Positions 47,139 through 56,899 are shown, counted from the stretch's first letter. The stretch: 64,000 bases of DNA from Stenotrophomonas daejeonensis (GCF_001431505.1 NZ_LDJP01000016.1:62001-126000), one strand, 5' to 3'. The notes: generated by a model from the sequence alone, not told the origin. Numbers and translations: made by a program.

Positions 47139-47878
47139 GCGCCCTGTCCGTTTCTTCCTTCGCCGACGCCGATACCGAAACCGCCGCGCTGCCCGACGAC
47201 CTGGCCGGGCCCAACGCGCAGCTGGAAACGATGGACGCCGGCCAGCGCGTGGACTGGGCATTGCGGCACCTGCCCGGCACCCACGTGCTGTCCTCGAGCT
47301 TCGGCGCGCAGTCGGCCGTGGCCCTGCACCTGCTGACCCGCCAGCGCGCGGACATCCCGGTGATCCTGGTCGACACCGGCTACCTGTTCCCGGAAACCTA
47401 CCGCTTCGTCGACGAACTGAGCGACCGGCTCGGCCTGAACCTGAAGGTCTACCGCCCGCTGGTCAGCCGCGCCTGGATGGAGGCGCGCCACGGCCGCCTG
47501 TGGGAGCAGGGGCTGGTCGGCATCGAGCAGTACAACAACCTGCGCAAGGTCGAGCCGATGAAGCGCGCGCTGGAGGAACTGCACGCCGGCACCTGGTTCA
47601 CCGGCCTGCGCCGCGGCCAGTCGGCCAGCCGCGCCGGCACGCCGATCCTGCAGAAGCGCGGCGAGCGCTGGAAGTTCAACCCGATCGCCGACTGGAACGA
47701 CCGCGACGTGTGGAAGTACCTGAAGCAGCACGAGCTGCCCTACCACCCATTGTGGGAGCAGGGTTACGTCTCCATCGGCGACACCCACACCACCCGCCGC
47801 TGGGAGCCGGGCATGCGCGAGGAGGACACCCGCTTCTTCGGCCTGAAGCGCGAGTGCGGGTTGCACGAGGAAATCTGA
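47135..47878 (+). CDS. cysH: Phosphoadenylyl-sulfate (PAPS) reductase
   Basis: 247 residues, ATG overlapping the cysI stop. It reduces PAPS to sulfite with thioredoxin or glutaredoxin. It has the adenosine-binding [15 protein letters not shown] near 52, [13 protein letters not shown] near 76, the substrate lysine and arginine segment [11 protein letters not shown] near 152 and the C-terminal catalytic ECGLH near 240. The CC pairs that would hold a 4Fe-4S cluster in APS reductases are missing, so it prefers PAPS, in line with the APS kinase domain of CysNC. Confidence 0.96.
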   Translation: MSALSVSSFADADTETAALPDDLAGPNAQLETMDAGQRVDWALRHLPGTHVLSSSFGAQSAVALHLLTRQRADIPVILVDTGYLFPETYRFVDELSDRLGLNLKVYRPLVSRAWMEARHGRLWEQGLVGIEQYNNLRKVEPMKRALEELHAGTWFTGLRRGQSASRAGTPILQKRGERWKFNPIADWNDRDVWKYLKQHELPYHPLWEQGYVSIGDTHTTRRWEPGMREEDTRFFGLKRECGLHEEI

Positions 47879-47902
47879 GCGGCCGGCGGCAACGCCAGCG
47901 GG

Positions 47903-48343
47903 TCAATCATCCATCGCTTGCTGCCGTTCCCAGAACGCAAGCAGTTCGCGCAGGCCGGGCGGATTGCCGGCCAGGGCCACGTCCTCGCGCAGGTAGCCGG
48001 CTTCCTGCCGCCACTGCCGGCTGCTCAGTTCCTGCAGCACGCTGCCCTCGGTGTGGCTGCAGCCCATGTGCCAGCGGGTGAAATACAGCCGTTCCACCGG
48101 GCCGTTCCGCAGTTCCTCCAGTTCCACGTGCATGCGCGAGGCAAGGACGCGCGCGTAGATGCGCGCCACGCCGTCCTGCGGGCCTTCGAAATACTGGAAG
48201 AAGCGGTACCCGTCATGGAGCAACACGCCGGTGACGCCCTCCAGGCGATTGTGCGCGCGGGCATCGACCAGCAGGTGGTCCAGGTCGGCGGGCGTCAAGC
48301 CGGCCACGGCGACACTGACGTAGGCCACCGCATACTGCGTCAT
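47903..48343 (-). CDS. Short BLUF-domain blue-light photoreceptor
   Basis: 146 residues from ATG 48343, which has GGAGAG at proper spacing; an ATG two codons upstream is too close to that site. BLUF proteins bind FAD and sense blue light. With this start the key residues are Tyr8 (AYVS), Asn32 (ARAHNRLEGVTG), Gln50 (FFQYFEG), Trp91 and Met93 (RWHMG), the same numbering as in cyanobacterial PixD. After the ~95-residue BLUF core there is a C-terminal helical cap (about 50 residues) and no output domain, so it must act through a partner protein. It lies tail to tail with cysH, 24 bases apart, and is followed by the copper receptor gene on the same strand as that gene. Confidence 0.92.
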   Translation of the reverse strand: MTQYAVAYVSVAVAGLTPADLDHLLVDARAHNRLEGVTGVLLHDGYRFFQYFEGPQDGVARIYARVLASRMHVELEELRNGPVERLYFTRWHMGCSHTEGSVLQELSSRQWRQEAGYLREDVALAGNPPGLRELLAFWERQQAMDD

Positions 48344-48422
48344 CTGCATTCTCTCCGGCCGGACCGGCCAAGCATGCCACAGGCGTCCCGCTGCCGGCCG
48401 ACCGGCAGCGGGAGGAGCCGCG

Positions 48423-50483
48423 TCAGTAGCGGTAGTCCAGCTTCAACCACAGCGTGCGGCCGGGCTCGTTGATCCGCACCGGGTCGGCGGGGAAGCCGAA
48501 GTCGGCGCTGCCGGCCAGGTTCAGGTGCTCGGCATAGGCGCGGTCGAACAGGTTGTCGACGCCGGCACTGGCACGCAGGTGGTCGTTGATGCGGTAGGCG
48601 GCGTTGAGCGCGAAGGTGGCGAAGCCGGCGGTGGGGCCAAGGTCGCGGGCGACGACGTTGCCCGCGTCCAGCGCCACCCGGTCCTGCCGGGCCACCACGC
48701 GCAGCAGCGCGCCGGCCGACCAGCGTTCGCGTTCGTAGGCCGCGCTCAGGCGCGCTTCCAGCGGCGGGATCTGCGGCATCGCGCCACCGTCGCTGCGGTT
48801 CTCGCCCCACGCCCAGGCCAGCGTGCCGCCCAGCTTCCATGCCTCCTGCAGGCGCCATTCCACGCCGGCCTCGGCACCGGCGATGCGCGCATCGACATTG
48901 GCCGCGCGGGTGCTGTCGCCCATCATGCCGCCGCTGGAATAGGTGAACAGGATGTAGTCCTGCACGTACCCGGCATAGGCCGACACCCAGGCGCTGCTGC
49001 GCTTGCCGCGGAACTGCGCGCCGACGTCCAGCTGCGTGGTCTTCTCCGGCTTCACTCCGGCGAAGGCGTTGGCGGCGCCGGCCGGGCCGGCGTCGGCGGA
49101 GAACAGTTCCCAGTAGTCGGGCATGCGTTCGGCATGGCCGAGGCCGGCGTACCAGGTCCAGTCCTTGCCGTGGTCGCGCTCGTAGCGCAGGAAGCCGCTG
49201 CCGAGGTCTTCGCTGCGGGTGTGGCCGGCGGTCGGGTTGGACATGGCCATCATGCCGCTGGTCTGGCGCAGGTCGGTGGCTTCGGCATGGTCGATGCGCA
49301 GGCCGCCGATCCAGCGCGCCGGTCGCTCCTCGCCCAGGGTCAGTTCGGCGAATACGCCGCGGTTGTCGAGATCGGCATCGCGCGTCCACGCCTTCTGCTG
49401 CCACATCCCGCGCATGCCACTGCGCTTGCGGTGGCGGCTGTCCTGCGCGTCGATGCCGGCGACGACGGCCACGTCCTGCCAGCGCCATTCCGCGGCGATG
49501 CGTCCGCCGCGGGTGCGCCGCTCCACGTTCGAGGCCATCGCCATCGGCATGCTGCCGTGCGGGTTGGGTTCGCGCAGGCTGTAGTTGTCCATCACGTGGT
49601 CGGCGGTGTTGGCGTACAGGTTGGCCTGCAACTTGTCCCACGCGCCGGGCAGGTTGCCGCGCTCGAAACGCAGGCCGTAGCTGCTGCGCTTGAACGCCGC
49701 GCCATCCATGCCGCGGCCGGCATAGCGCGCCAGCGCATCGCCGGTGCCGGCGCTCAGCTCCAGCACGGTGTCGGCGTCGGGCGTCCAGCCGATGGCGGCA
49801 TCGGCGTTCCACTTGCGCCAGCGCGAGGGCACCACGTCGCCGTTGCCGTCGCGGTAGTCGTCGGATTCGGAACGGTTGCCGTTCACCCGCACGTAGCCGG
49901 GGGCGCTGCCGAAGGTGGCGTCGAGCACCTGGTCGTTGCGGTTGTTGGAGCCGGCCAGCGCGCTGGCTTCCAGCTCCATGCCCGGCGCGCTGAAACGCGG
50001 GGTGTCGCGCTCGAAGCGCACCGTGCCGGCCGAGGCGCCGGCGCCCCAGCGCACGCTCTGCGGGCCCTTGATGACGGTGAGCCGGTCGAAGGTTTCCGGG
50101 GCGACGTAGGACAGCGGATTGTCCATCCGCGACGGGCAGGCGCCCATCAGGTTGCCGTCGTTGGTGAGGATGTTCAGGCGCGAACCGGACATGCCGCGCA
50201 GCACCGGGTCGCCATTGGTGCCGCCGTTGCGGATCGCGGAAAAGCCAGGGACGGTCTTCAGGTAGTCGGCGCCGTCGCTGGCCGGCACCGGCTGCCGCGG
50301 CAGGCTCGGGTCGGTGACCCATTGCAGCGGCGAGGACGGCGCGCTGGCGGTGACGACCACCGTTTCCAGGGTGATCGGGGAACCCGGCGCGTCGGCATGG
50401 GCCGCGGCCGGGAACAGGGCAAGCAACAGGCAGGAGGACAGGCACGCCGGTACGACCGGCTTGCGGGGGGAAGCGGGCAACAT
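48423..50483 (-). CDS. TonB-dependent copper receptor (OprC-like)
   Basis: 686 residues from ATG 50483, with GGAG 8 bases upstream. A signal peptide (MLPASPRKPVVPACLSSCLLL in part, cut near HADA), TonB box LETVVVTA near 38, plug domain with PVPASDGADYLKTVPGFSAIR and VLRGMSGSRLNIL, then a 22-strand outer-membrane barrel ending in aromatic YRY. The plug segment MGACPSRMD and the Met-rich strands (SMPMAMAS, SGMMAMS, SGGMMG) match copper receptors of the OprC/NosA kind. It imports copper across the outer membrane with TonB energy. It follows the DUF2946 gene, a common copper-linked pairing. Confidence 0.92.
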   Translation of the reverse strand: MLPASPRKPVVPACLSSCLLLALFPAAAHADAPGSPITLETVVVTASAPSSPLQWVTDPSLPRQPVPASDGADYLKTVPGFSAIRNGGTNGDPVLRGMSGSRLNILTNDGNLMGACPSRMDNPLSYVAPETFDRLTVIKGPQSVRWGAGASAGTVRFERDTPRFSAPGMELEASALAGSNNRNDQVLDATFGSAPGYVRVNGNRSESDDYRDGNGDVVPSRWRKWNADAAIGWTPDADTVLELSAGTGDALARYAGRGMDGAAFKRSSYGLRFERGNLPGAWDKLQANLYANTADHVMDNYSLREPNPHGSMPMAMASNVERRTRGGRIAAEWRWQDVAVVAGIDAQDSRHRKRSGMRGMWQQKAWTRDADLDNRGVFAELTLGEERPARWIGGLRIDHAEATDLRQTSGMMAMSNPTAGHTRSEDLGSGFLRYERDHGKDWTWYAGLGHAERMPDYWELFSADAGPAGAANAFAGVKPEKTTQLDVGAQFRGKRSSAWVSAYAGYVQDYILFTYSSGGMMGDSTRAANVDARIAGAEAGVEWRLQEAWKLGGTLAWAWGENRSDGGAMPQIPPLEARLSAAYERERWSAGALLRVVARQDRVALDAGNVVARDLGPTAGFATFALNAAYRINDHLRASAGVDNLFDRAYAEHLNLAGSADFGFPADPVRINEPGRTLWLKLDYRY

Positions 50484-50556
50484 GGGATTCTCCGTGGGAC
50501 ACGGCCGCGCCACGCCATCGAGGGCGCAGGTCACGCGGCAAAAAAGGGAGGTGTCG

Positions 50557-50967
50557 TCAGGAGAAACGCGGCGGCCCGCGGGCCAGGTGCGCGGACCAGC
50601 GCAGGCTGGCGGGAACATCGACCCGGCGCGGCGAAAACGGTGCCAGCCGGTACGGCAGCGGCGCCAGCACCAGCAGCAGCGCCATCCACGGCAGCAGGCG
50701 CATGGCCAGCACGCAGTATTCGCAGGCTTCGGCGTGGTTGGCGTGGGGGCCGGCGGGCGCATCGTGCCCGTGCTCCGGCATCGACGGCGCGTGGCCGGCG
50801 TGATCCATGCCGGGCATTGCGTGCGACAGGTGTTCGGCCACCACCGCGGCCATCGCCACTGGTTGCGCCTGCAACGCGCGGCTGACCAGCGGCGCGAGCA
50901 CCATCAGCAGCGTCGCCACCACGGCGAGCCGGGACATCCAACGGTGCAGGGGCAGTGAACGGATCAC
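50557..50967 (-). CDS. DUF2946 family His/Met-rich protein
   Basis: 136 residues, GTG start at 50967. An N-terminal hydrophobic segment (about 12-32), a His/Met-rich middle (HLSHAMPGMDHAGHAPSM and EHGHDAPAG), the DUF2946 cysteine pair EACEYC near 82-85, a second hydrophobic stretch (LPWMALLLVLAPL) and the tail RGPPRFS. Its function is unknown. The metal-binding residues and its place 73 bases upstream of the copper receptor point to copper handling in the periplasm or at the inner membrane. Transcribed with the receptor on the minus strand. Confidence 0.85.
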   Translation of the reverse strand: MIRSLPLHRWMSRLAVVATLLMVLAPLVSRALQAQPVAMAAVVAEHLSHAMPGMDHAGHAPSMPEHGHDAPAGPHANHAEACEYCVLAMRLLPWMALLLVLAPLPYRLAPFSPRRVDVPASLRWSAHLARGPPRFS

Positions 50968-51040
50968 GCCGCGATTTTAAGCTGCCGCTCCATTCACCCA
51001 CGTGCGACACATCGCCGCAGCGGGCGGCGAGGAACGAATG

Positions 51041-51064
51041 GAGAGGAACGGGGAACGAGGGAAG
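51041..51064. repeat. Purine-rich GGAACGGGGAACGAGGG run
   Basis: Short tandem of GGAACG-like units, related to the arms at 25258-25415. It lies in the 161-base gap between cysB and the DUF2946 gene, where no gene is seen. Confidence 0.45.
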
Positions 51065-51128
51065 GAAGAAGCAAGGACATCGCGCAAGCGCTTCAATCCA
51101 CAGCTTTTTCTTCCAGTCGTTGCTGGCT

Positions 51129-52112
51129 TCAACTGGTGATGGTCTGGGTCAGTTCTTCCCAGCTCGGCGGCGGCGGCCAGCCGGCTTCTTGATTTCCGTC
51201 AAGTACCCGGCGCAGGTCGCGCTTGTCGATCTGCGGGGCAAGCACGTGCACCAGTTCCAGCGCGTAGTCGCGCAGCACGCGCTCGCGCGGCAGCACCGCC
51301 CAGGCGATGCACTCGGGCACCGCGTCCGGCGCCGGCCATGCGCGCAGGTCGACATCGTTGCTGTTGACCGCCATTTCCGCCAGCAGGCCCACGCCCAGGC
51401 CGGTGCGCACGTAGGTCTTGATCAGGTCGGCATCGAGCGCGGTCAGGGCCAGGTCCGGTTCCAGCCGCTTGGCGGCGAAGGCGCGGCGCAGCGAGGAATT
51501 GGGACGGGTGGAGGATTCGTAGCTGATCAGCGGATGCGCGGCCAGCGCGGCCATGTCCGGCACCTTGCCGGCGCGGTCGAGCGGGTGGCCCTTGGGCACC
51601 ACCACCAGCCGTCGCCAGCGGTAAAGCGGCACGGCGATGCCGGTGGTCGGCTCGCTGCCGGCGGTGCTGACGATGGCCATGTCGGCGTCGCCCTGGCCGA
51701 GCAGGTCCAGCGCGTCGCTTTCGGCGGCCTGCTGCAGGTGCACGCTGACCTGCGGGTAGGCCTGCTTGATCCGCGCCACCGCCGGCGGCAGCACGAAGCG
51801 CGCCTGGGTGTGGGTGGTGGTCAGCACCAGCTGGCCGTGGCTCTCGCGGCGCTGGTTGGCGGCATAGGTGCGGATGTTGTTGGCCTCGGCCAGCACCGCT
51901 CGGGCGCGGCCGATGACTTCCTCGCCGGCCGGCGTCACCGACTCCAGGCTGCGGCCCTTGCGCACGAACAGCAGGAAACCCAACTCGTCCTCCAGCTGCT
52001 TGAGCTGCTTGGACAGCCCCGGCTGGGTGGCGTGCACGCGGGTCGCCGCCAGCGTGATGTTCAGCTCGGCGTCGGCAATGGCGACCAGGTAGCGCAGTTG
52101 GGTGAGGGTCAT
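51129..52112 (-). CDS. cysB: LysR-type regulator CysB
   Basis: 327 residues from ATG 52112. The activator of sulfate assimilation genes; its inducer is N-acetylserine. The N-terminal winged helix (MTLTQLRYLVAIADAELNIT, then TQPGLSKQLKQLEDELGFLLF) is the CysB/Cbl type, and the effector domain has TTHTQARFVLPP near 100 and TYVRTGLGVGLLAEMA near 225. It is divergent from cysG, with 166 bases between, and probably controls itself, cysG-cysK and the cysD/cysJ arms. Confidence 0.94.
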   Translation of the reverse strand: MTLTQLRYLVAIADAELNITLAATRVHATQPGLSKQLKQLEDELGFLLFVRKGRSLESVTPAGEEVIGRARAVLAEANNIRTYAANQRRESHGQLVLTTTHTQARFVLPPAVARIKQAYPQVSVHLQQAAESDALDLLGQGDADMAIVSTAGSEPTTGIAVPLYRWRRLVVVPKGHPLDRAGKVPDMAALAAHPLISYESSTRPNSSLRRAFAAKRLEPDLALTALDADLIKTYVRTGLGVGLLAEMAVNSNDVDLRAWPAPDAVPECIAWAVLPRERVLRDYALELVHVLAPQIDKRDLRRVLDGNQEAGWPPPPSWEELTQTITS

Positions 52113-52278
52113 CGCAGGGTCGGGGGATAAGGCCGCTCGGAAAGGATGATGAATGTAGGCCAGATTGCCCCCACCACTTATAACCGAAAGGAATCTGAAT
52201 GGCGGCGCAAGTCATTTCCGGGTGTTCCGGTGCGGGGCTACGGTCATCGTCCCTTCCACCCACCCTGCCCTTGCCGCC
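52113..52278. promoter_or_regulatory. Divergent cysB / cysG control region
   Basis: 166 bases. TTATAACCGAAAGGAA at about 52177-52193 shares ATAACCG with the cysD/cysJ gap. No gene seen. Some of it is an open frame in phase with cysG, but that part lacks similarity to siroheme synthases. Confidence 0.4.
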
Positions 52279-53736
52279 TTGAACGCCCCCCTGTTTCCGT
52301 TGTTCGCCGATCTGAACGGCCGCGCCGTGCTGGTGGTCGGCGGAGGGGCGGTGGCCGCACGCAAGGTCGAGGCGCTGCTGCATGCCGGCGCGCGGCCGCG
52401 GGTGGGCGCACCGGAACTGGCGCCATCGCTGCGCGCGCTGGCCGACGCCGGGCGCATCGAATGGCTGCCCGGGCGCTTCACCCCCGACTGGCTGGCCGAG
52501 GACATCTGGCTGGTGGTCGCCGCCACCGACGACGTCGCGGTCAACCAGGCCACCGCCAGCGCCTCCGGGGAACGGCGGCTGTTCGTGAACGTGGTCGACG
52601 ACGCCCAGTTGTCGCGCTTCCACCTGCCGGCGGTGGTCGAGCGCGGGCCGCTGCAGATCGCCATTTCCAGCGGTGGCGGCGCGCCGATGGTGGCGCGCCA
52701 CGTGCGTCGCCGCATCGAGGAACTGTTCGACGACAGCTGGGGCCGGCTGACCGAACTGCTCGGCCGCAAGCGCGCGCACATCCGCGCCCGCTTCCCCGAT
52801 ACCGCCGCGCGCCGCCGCTTCTTCGACCGCCTGCTCGAAGGCCCGCTGCCGGGCCTGCTGCGCCGCGGCCAGCGCGCCGCGGCGGAAGACGCGCTGCGCC
52901 ACGCACTGGCCGGCGAAGCCCCTGCCGCCGCCGGCTCGGTGATGCTGGTGGGCGCAGGCTCCGGTGACCCCGGCCTGCTGACGCTGGGCGCGCTGCGCGC
53001 GCTGAACCAGGCCGACGTGATCCTGCACGACCGGCTGGTCAGCGCCGAGGTGCTGCAACTGGCGCGGCGCGACGCCGAGCGCATCGAGGTCGGCAAGTCC
53101 GCGCGCGGCCACAGCACGCGGCAGGAACACATCCACGCGCTGATGCTGGAGCACGCCCGCGCCGGCAGGCGCGTGGTGCGGCTCAAGGGCGGCGACGCCT
53201 TCGTGTTCGGCCGCGGCGGCGAGGAACTGCAGTTCCTGCGCGCCCACGGCATCCCCTATGAAGTGGTGCCCGGCATCACCGCGGCGCTGGCCTGTGCCGC
53301 CCACGCCGGCATCCCGCTCACCCACCGCGACCACGCCCAGCAACTGCGGCTGGTCACCGCGCACTGCAGGGATTCGCTGGACACGCTGGACTGGCCGGCG
53401 CTGGCCGCGCCGCGGCAGACGCTGGTGTTCTACATGGGCGTGGCCGCGCTGGCGCACATCCGCACGCAGTTGCTCGACGCCGGCCTGCCCGCCGCCACGC
53501 CGTTCGCACTGGTGGAAAACGGTTCGCGCGCAGAGCAGCGCGTGGTCACCGGGCAGCTGCGGCAACTGGCCGAGGCGGCCGAACGCCACCGGGTGCAATC
53601 ACCGGCGCTGCTGGTCGTCGGCGACGTGGCCGCGCTGGCCGACGAGCTGCACTGGTTCGGCGACGCCCCGCTGCACGCGGCCGCCCCCTCACTTTCCGCA
53701 CCCACGACGACGCCGACACTGGCCGACGCCGCCTGA
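52279..53736 (+). CDS. cysG: Siroheme synthase (CysG)
   Basis: About 485 residues from a TTG at 52279 ([12 protein letters not shown]), chosen because the family starts near this point; no ATG is in phase there and the ribosome site is poor, so the start is uncertain. The N-terminal CysG_N part (precorrin-2 dehydrogenase and ferrochelatase) has NAD loop [14 protein letters not shown] near 20. The C-terminal SUMT part, from about residue 216, has [19 protein letters not shown] and [18 protein letters not shown] near 300, and methylates uroporphyrinogen III. It supplies siroheme to CysI and sits 21 bases upstream of cysK. Confidence 0.93.
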   Translation: MNAPLFPLFADLNGRAVLVVGGGAVAARKVEALLHAGARPRVGAPELAPSLRALADAGRIEWLPGRFTPDWLAEDIWLVVAATDDVAVNQATASASGERRLFVNVVDDAQLSRFHLPAVVERGPLQIAISSGGGAPMVARHVRRRIEELFDDSWGRLTELLGRKRAHIRARFPDTAARRRFFDRLLEGPLPGLLRRGQRAAAEDALRHALAGEAPAAAGSVMLVGAGSGDPGLLTLGALRALNQADVILHDRLVSAEVLQLARRDAERIEVGKSARGHSTRQEHIHALMLEHARAGRRVVRLKGGDAFVFGRGGEELQFLRAHGIPYEVVPGITAALACAAHAGIPLTHRDHAQQLRLVTAHCRDSLDTLDWPALAAPRQTLVFYMGVAALAHIRTQLLDAGLPAATPFALVENGSRAEQRVVTGQLRQLAEAAERHRVQSPALLVVGDVAALADELHWFGDAPLHAAAPSLSAPTTTPTLADAA

Positions 53737-53757
53737 TCCCATCCCCAGGAGAACCTC

Positions 53758-54717
53758 ATGGCCATCTACAACAGCATCCTCGACACCATCGGCAACACCC
53801 CGATCATCAAGCTCAACCGCGTGGCCCCGGCCGGCGTGGACGTGTACGTCAAGGCCGAGTCCTTCAACCCCGGCAGCTCGGTCAAGGACCGCCTGGCGCT
53901 GGCGATCGTGCTCGACGCCGAGCAGCGCGGCCTGATCAAGCCCGGCGACACCATCGTCGAGGCCACCTCCGGCAACACCGGCGTGGCGCTGGCGATGGTC
54001 GCCGCCGCGCGCGGCTACAAGTTCGTCGCGGTGATGACCGAGACCTTCTCGATCGAGCGCCGCAAGGCGATGCGCGCCTATGGCGCCAAGGTCATCCTGA
54101 CCCCGGCCGCCGCGCGCGGCACCGGCATGGTGGAGAAGGCGAAGGAACTGGCCGACAAGCACGGCTGGTTCCTGGCCAGCCAGTTCGCCAACCCGGCCAA
54201 CCCGGCCTACCACCGCAACACCACCGCCGCCGAGATCCTGCGCGACTTCGCCGGCAAGCGCCTGGACTTCTTCGTCAGCGGCTGGGGCACCGGCGGCACC
54301 CTCACCGGCGTGGGCGAGGTGCTGAAGGTCGCACGCCCGGATACCCGCATCGTCGCCACCGAGCCGGCCGGCGCATCGCTGCTCAAGGGCGACGAATGGA
54401 AGCCGCACAAGATCCAGGGCTGGACCCCGGACTTCGTGCCGGAAGTGCTCAACCGCGCCGCCTACGACGAACTGCGCTCGGTGCAGGACGAACGCGCCAT
54501 CGAGACTTCGCGCCGGCTGGCCGCCGAGGAAGGCATCTTCGTCGGCATCTCCGCCGGCGCCACCGCCGCCACCGCGCTGGAGCTGGCCGCCGGCGCTCCG
54601 GCCGGCACGGTGATCCTGGCGATGCTGCCCGATACCGGCGAGCGCTACTTCTCCACCCCGCTGTTCGCCGATGTCAACGAAGGCTCGGACGACGACTGGC
54701 TGGCCGGCCTGCCGTAA
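53758..54717 (+). CDS. cysK: Cysteine synthase A (O-acetylserine sulfhydrylase)
   Basis: 319 residues from ATG 53758, with AGGAGAAC 6-8 bases upstream. A PLP enzyme joining sulfide and O-acetylserine into cysteine. It has the PLP lysine in GSSVKDR near 43, the substrate loop ATSGNTGVA near 71 and the phosphate loop [11 protein letters not shown] near 178, and ends DDDWLAGLP. The family tag differs from CysM. It completes the pathway from sulfate to cysteine in this locus. Confidence 0.96.
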   Translation: MAIYNSILDTIGNTPIIKLNRVAPAGVDVYVKAESFNPGSSVKDRLALAIVLDAEQRGLIKPGDTIVEATSGNTGVALAMVAAARGYKFVAVMTETFSIERRKAMRAYGAKVILTPAAARGTGMVEKAKELADKHGWFLASQFANPANPAYHRNTTAAEILRDFAGKRLDFFVSGWGTGGTLTGVGEVLKVARPDTRIVATEPAGASLLKGDEWKPHKIQGWTPDFVPEVLNRAAYDELRSVQDERAIETSRRLAAEEGIFVGISAGATAATALELAAGAPAGTVILAMLPDTGERYFSTPLFADVNEGSDDDWLAGLP

Positions 54718-55019
54718 GCCACGGTTTCGACCACCGGGGATTCCCCGGCGGACCGCACCGCGACCGGGGGACGCCCCGGTCATCCCCGGTGCCCGCGGCT
54801 ATTCCATCCCCCGCATTTTCTGCTGCATCCCATGTTCCTCCCCCGGTACGAAGGCCGCCCCGCGCGGCCTTCGTGCTGTCCGCCGCGCGGAAATCCGCGC
54901 GTGCTGGCGACCGCCTTCCGTCGCAGCTGCCGAGACCCTTCGCGGGCAGACTTGCCGCCCGCGAAGGGCGCCCCTGCCCTCACGTTCCGCTCACCTCACG
55001 GCACGGGAAGATCAGCGCC
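54718..55019. other. 302-base gap between cysK and the macrodomain gene
   Basis: No gene. A 9-bp palindrome CGAAGGCCG/CGGCCTTCG (54849-54873, loop of 7) could end cysK transcription, but lacks a T-run, so it is not called a terminator. Confidence 0.5.
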
Positions 55020-55592
55020 ATGAACATCGACATCCGGCAAGGCGACATCACCACCCTGGCCGTGGACGCCATCGTCAACGCCGCCAACGAAAGCCTGCTC
55101 GGCGGTGGCGGCGTCGACGGCGCCATCCACCATGCCGCCGGGCCGGGCCTGCTGGCCGAATGCGCGCGCCTGCCGGAACTGCGCCCGGGCGTGCGCTGTC
55201 CCACCGGCGAGGTACGCGCCACCGCCGGCCACGCACTGCCCGCACGCCACGTGTTCCACACCGTCGGCCCGGTCTGGCACGGCGGCGGCCGCGACGAGGC
55301 CGCGTTGCTGGCCAACTGCTACTGGAATTCGCTGCAACTGGCCGAACGGATGCAGCTGGAGTCGATCGCCTTCCCGGCGATCAGCTGCGGCGTCTATGGC
55401 TACCCGCTGCATCAGGCCGCCAGCATCGCCGTCACCGAGACCGTCACCTGGCGCAGGAGCCACGCCCGCCCGCTGCAGATCATCCTGGTGGCCTGGAATA
55501 CCGCCACCTTCAAGGCCTACCAGCAGGCACTGGCGGTGGCCGGGCAGGCCGACGCCTCGTCGCCGCAAGCAATCCCACTGTTGCTTCCGTAG
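55020..55592 (+). CDS. Macrodomain ADP-ribose hydrolase (YmdB/Appr-1"-p type)
   Basis: 190 residues from ATG 55020. A single macrodomain that removes O-acetyl groups from, or binds, ADP-ribose derivatives. It has [23 protein letters not shown] (near 15-37, split by strands) with the catalytic Asn and Asp, [22 protein letters not shown] near 65-85 and the phosphate loop [11 protein letters not shown] near 120. YmdB also affects RNase III in E. coli, but that is not shown here. Its stop codon TAG is the TAG of a GTAG repeat, so the last ~15 residues ([15 protein letters not shown]) may be set by the repeat insertion. Confidence 0.92.
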   Translation: MNIDIRQGDITTLAVDAIVNAANESLLGGGGVDGAIHHAAGPGLLAECARLPELRPGVRCPTGEVRATAGHALPARHVFHTVGPVWHGGGRDEAALLANCYWNSLQLAERMQLESIAFPAISCGVYGYPLHQAASIAVTETVTWRRSHARPLQIILVAWNTATFKAYQQALAVAGQADASSPQAIPLLLP

Positions 55593-55658
55593 GTGCGAGG
55601 CTCGCCTCGCACGGGGCCTTGCCAATGAAGCCCCATGCAAGGCAGGCCTCACATCCAC
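55589..55658. repeat. GTAG-type REP pair carrying the macrodomain gene stop codon
   Basis: GTAGGTGCGAGGC-TC-GCCTCGCAC at the left and a decayed right stem ending ATCCAC. The TAG of GTAG (55590-55592) is the stop codon. Confidence 0.78.
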
Positions 55659-55668
55659 GACGCCAATG

Positions 55669-55695
55669 AAAACGCCGGCACGAGGCCGGCGTTTT
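55669..55695. terminator. Bidirectional intrinsic terminator
   Basis: An 11-bp stem AAAACGCCGGC/GCCGGCGTTTT with a 5-base loop and T-runs on both strands. It serves the macrodomain gene (plus) and the aldolase gene (minus), whose stop codons converge on it. Confidence 0.9.
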
Positions 55696-55719
55696 CACTC
55701 ATGCATAAACAATTGGCGA

Positions 55720-56724
55720 TCAGCCTTCCCACTTGCCCAGCGCGGCCAGGCCATTCTCCCTGGCGCGCTCGTACACGGTCTTCTGCGCGGCGTCGTAGTT
55801 GCCCTTCATGTCCTTGGCCCACAGCTTCAGCGCGGCCTGCTGCATCGCGCGGCCGTAGGAGAAGCTCAGCGGCCACGGCAGCCTGTCGAGCTGGTTCATG
55901 GCGTTCAGGTGCGCGGTGGACTGCTCGTCGCTCTGCCCGCCGGACAGGAATACCACGCCCGGCAGGATCGCCGGCACGGTGCTCTTCAGGCACATCACCG
56001 TGGCCTCGGCCACCTCCTCGACGTCGGCCTGCTCGTCGCAGTCCTTGCCGGAGACGACCATCGAGGCCTTCAGGATGGTGCCTTCCAGCAGCACGTTCTG
56101 CTGGTACAACGCGTCGAACAGCGAGCGCAGGGTGGCTTCGGTGACTTCGTAGCAGGTCTCGATGTCGTGGTCGCCGTCCATGATGACTTCCGGCTCGACC
56201 ATCGGCACCAGGCCGCACTCCTGGCACAGCGCGGCATAGCGGGCCAGCGCGTGGGCGTTGGATTCGATGCAGGTGCCCGACGGGATGCTCTCGCCGATGT
56301 TGATCACCGCGCGCCACTTGGCGAAGCGCGCGCCGAGCTTGTAGTACTCCTGCAGGCGCTCGCGCAGGCCGTCCAGACCCTCGGTGACCAGTTCGCCCGG
56401 GCAGCCGGCCAGCGGGTGCGCGCCCTTGTCCACCTTGATGCCCGGGATCATGCCGTGGTCGGCCATGTACTTGGCGAACGGCACGCCGTCGCGGGTTTTC
56501 TGGCGGATGGTTTCGTCGTACAGGATCGCGCCGGAGATGTGCTCGTTGAGCTTGGGCGTGGTCAGCAGCAGTTCGCGGTAGGCGCGGCGGTTCTCTTCGG
56601 TGTTCTCGATGCCGACGCTGGCAAAGCGCTTGGCGATGGTGCCGGTGGATTCGTCGATGGCGATGATGCCCTTGCCCGGGGCGACCATTGCCTGTGCGGT
56701 TTCAGCCAGCAGTTCGATGCTCAT
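55720..56724 (-). CDS. fba: Class I fructose-bisphosphate aldolase
   Basis: 334 residues from ATG 56724 (MSIELLAETAQAMVAPGKGIIAIDEST). Splits fructose-1,6-bisphosphate into two trioses by a Schiff base, without metal. The catalytic lysine is in GTILKASMVVSG near 218; the substrate loop FLSGGQSDEQSTAHL is near 263-277. Length is a little under animal enzymes (about 360). It is the last gene of the pgk-phosphatase-pyk-fba glycolytic group, all on the minus strand, and is followed by a strong terminator. Confidence 0.96.
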   Translation of the reverse strand: MSIELLAETAQAMVAPGKGIIAIDESTGTIAKRFASVGIENTEENRRAYRELLLTTPKLNEHISGAILYDETIRQKTRDGVPFAKYMADHGMIPGIKVDKGAHPLAGCPGELVTEGLDGLRERLQEYYKLGARFAKWRAVINIGESIPSGTCIESNAHALARYAALCQECGLVPMVEPEVIMDGDHDIETCYEVTEATLRSLFDALYQQNVLLEGTILKASMVVSGKDCDEQADVEEVAEATVMCLKSTVPAILPGVVFLSGGQSDEQSTAHLNAMNQLDRLPWPLSFSYGRAMQQAALKLWAKDMKGNYDAAQKTVYERARENGLAALGKWEG

Positions 56725-56851
56725 GAAGTTCCTGTCACGGGGTGCGGAGAAACCCGGATTATAGCCCGCACCCATCGTGGGCCAGCCGTGAGGCTGGCCT
56801 GGAAACGCTTACACCCTGTCCGCGCGGGACAGAATTTGTCCTTGGCGTGTC

Positions 56852-56883
56852 CGGTAGTGCCTGCCGACCAACGGTCGGGCGTA
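56852..56883. repeat. Half REP, CGACCGTTGGTCG subfamily
   Basis: GTAG, then CCGACC-AAC-GGTCGG and a closing GTACC, in the 175-base fba-pyk gap. Confidence 0.65.
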
Positions 56884-56899
56884 CCGAGGCGAGTGTCGC

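Noticed and set aside
54849-54873. Palindrome after cysK as an intrinsic terminator
   Set aside because: The 9-bp stem lacks a T-run and lies 130 bases past the stop, so it is noted only as a palindrome.
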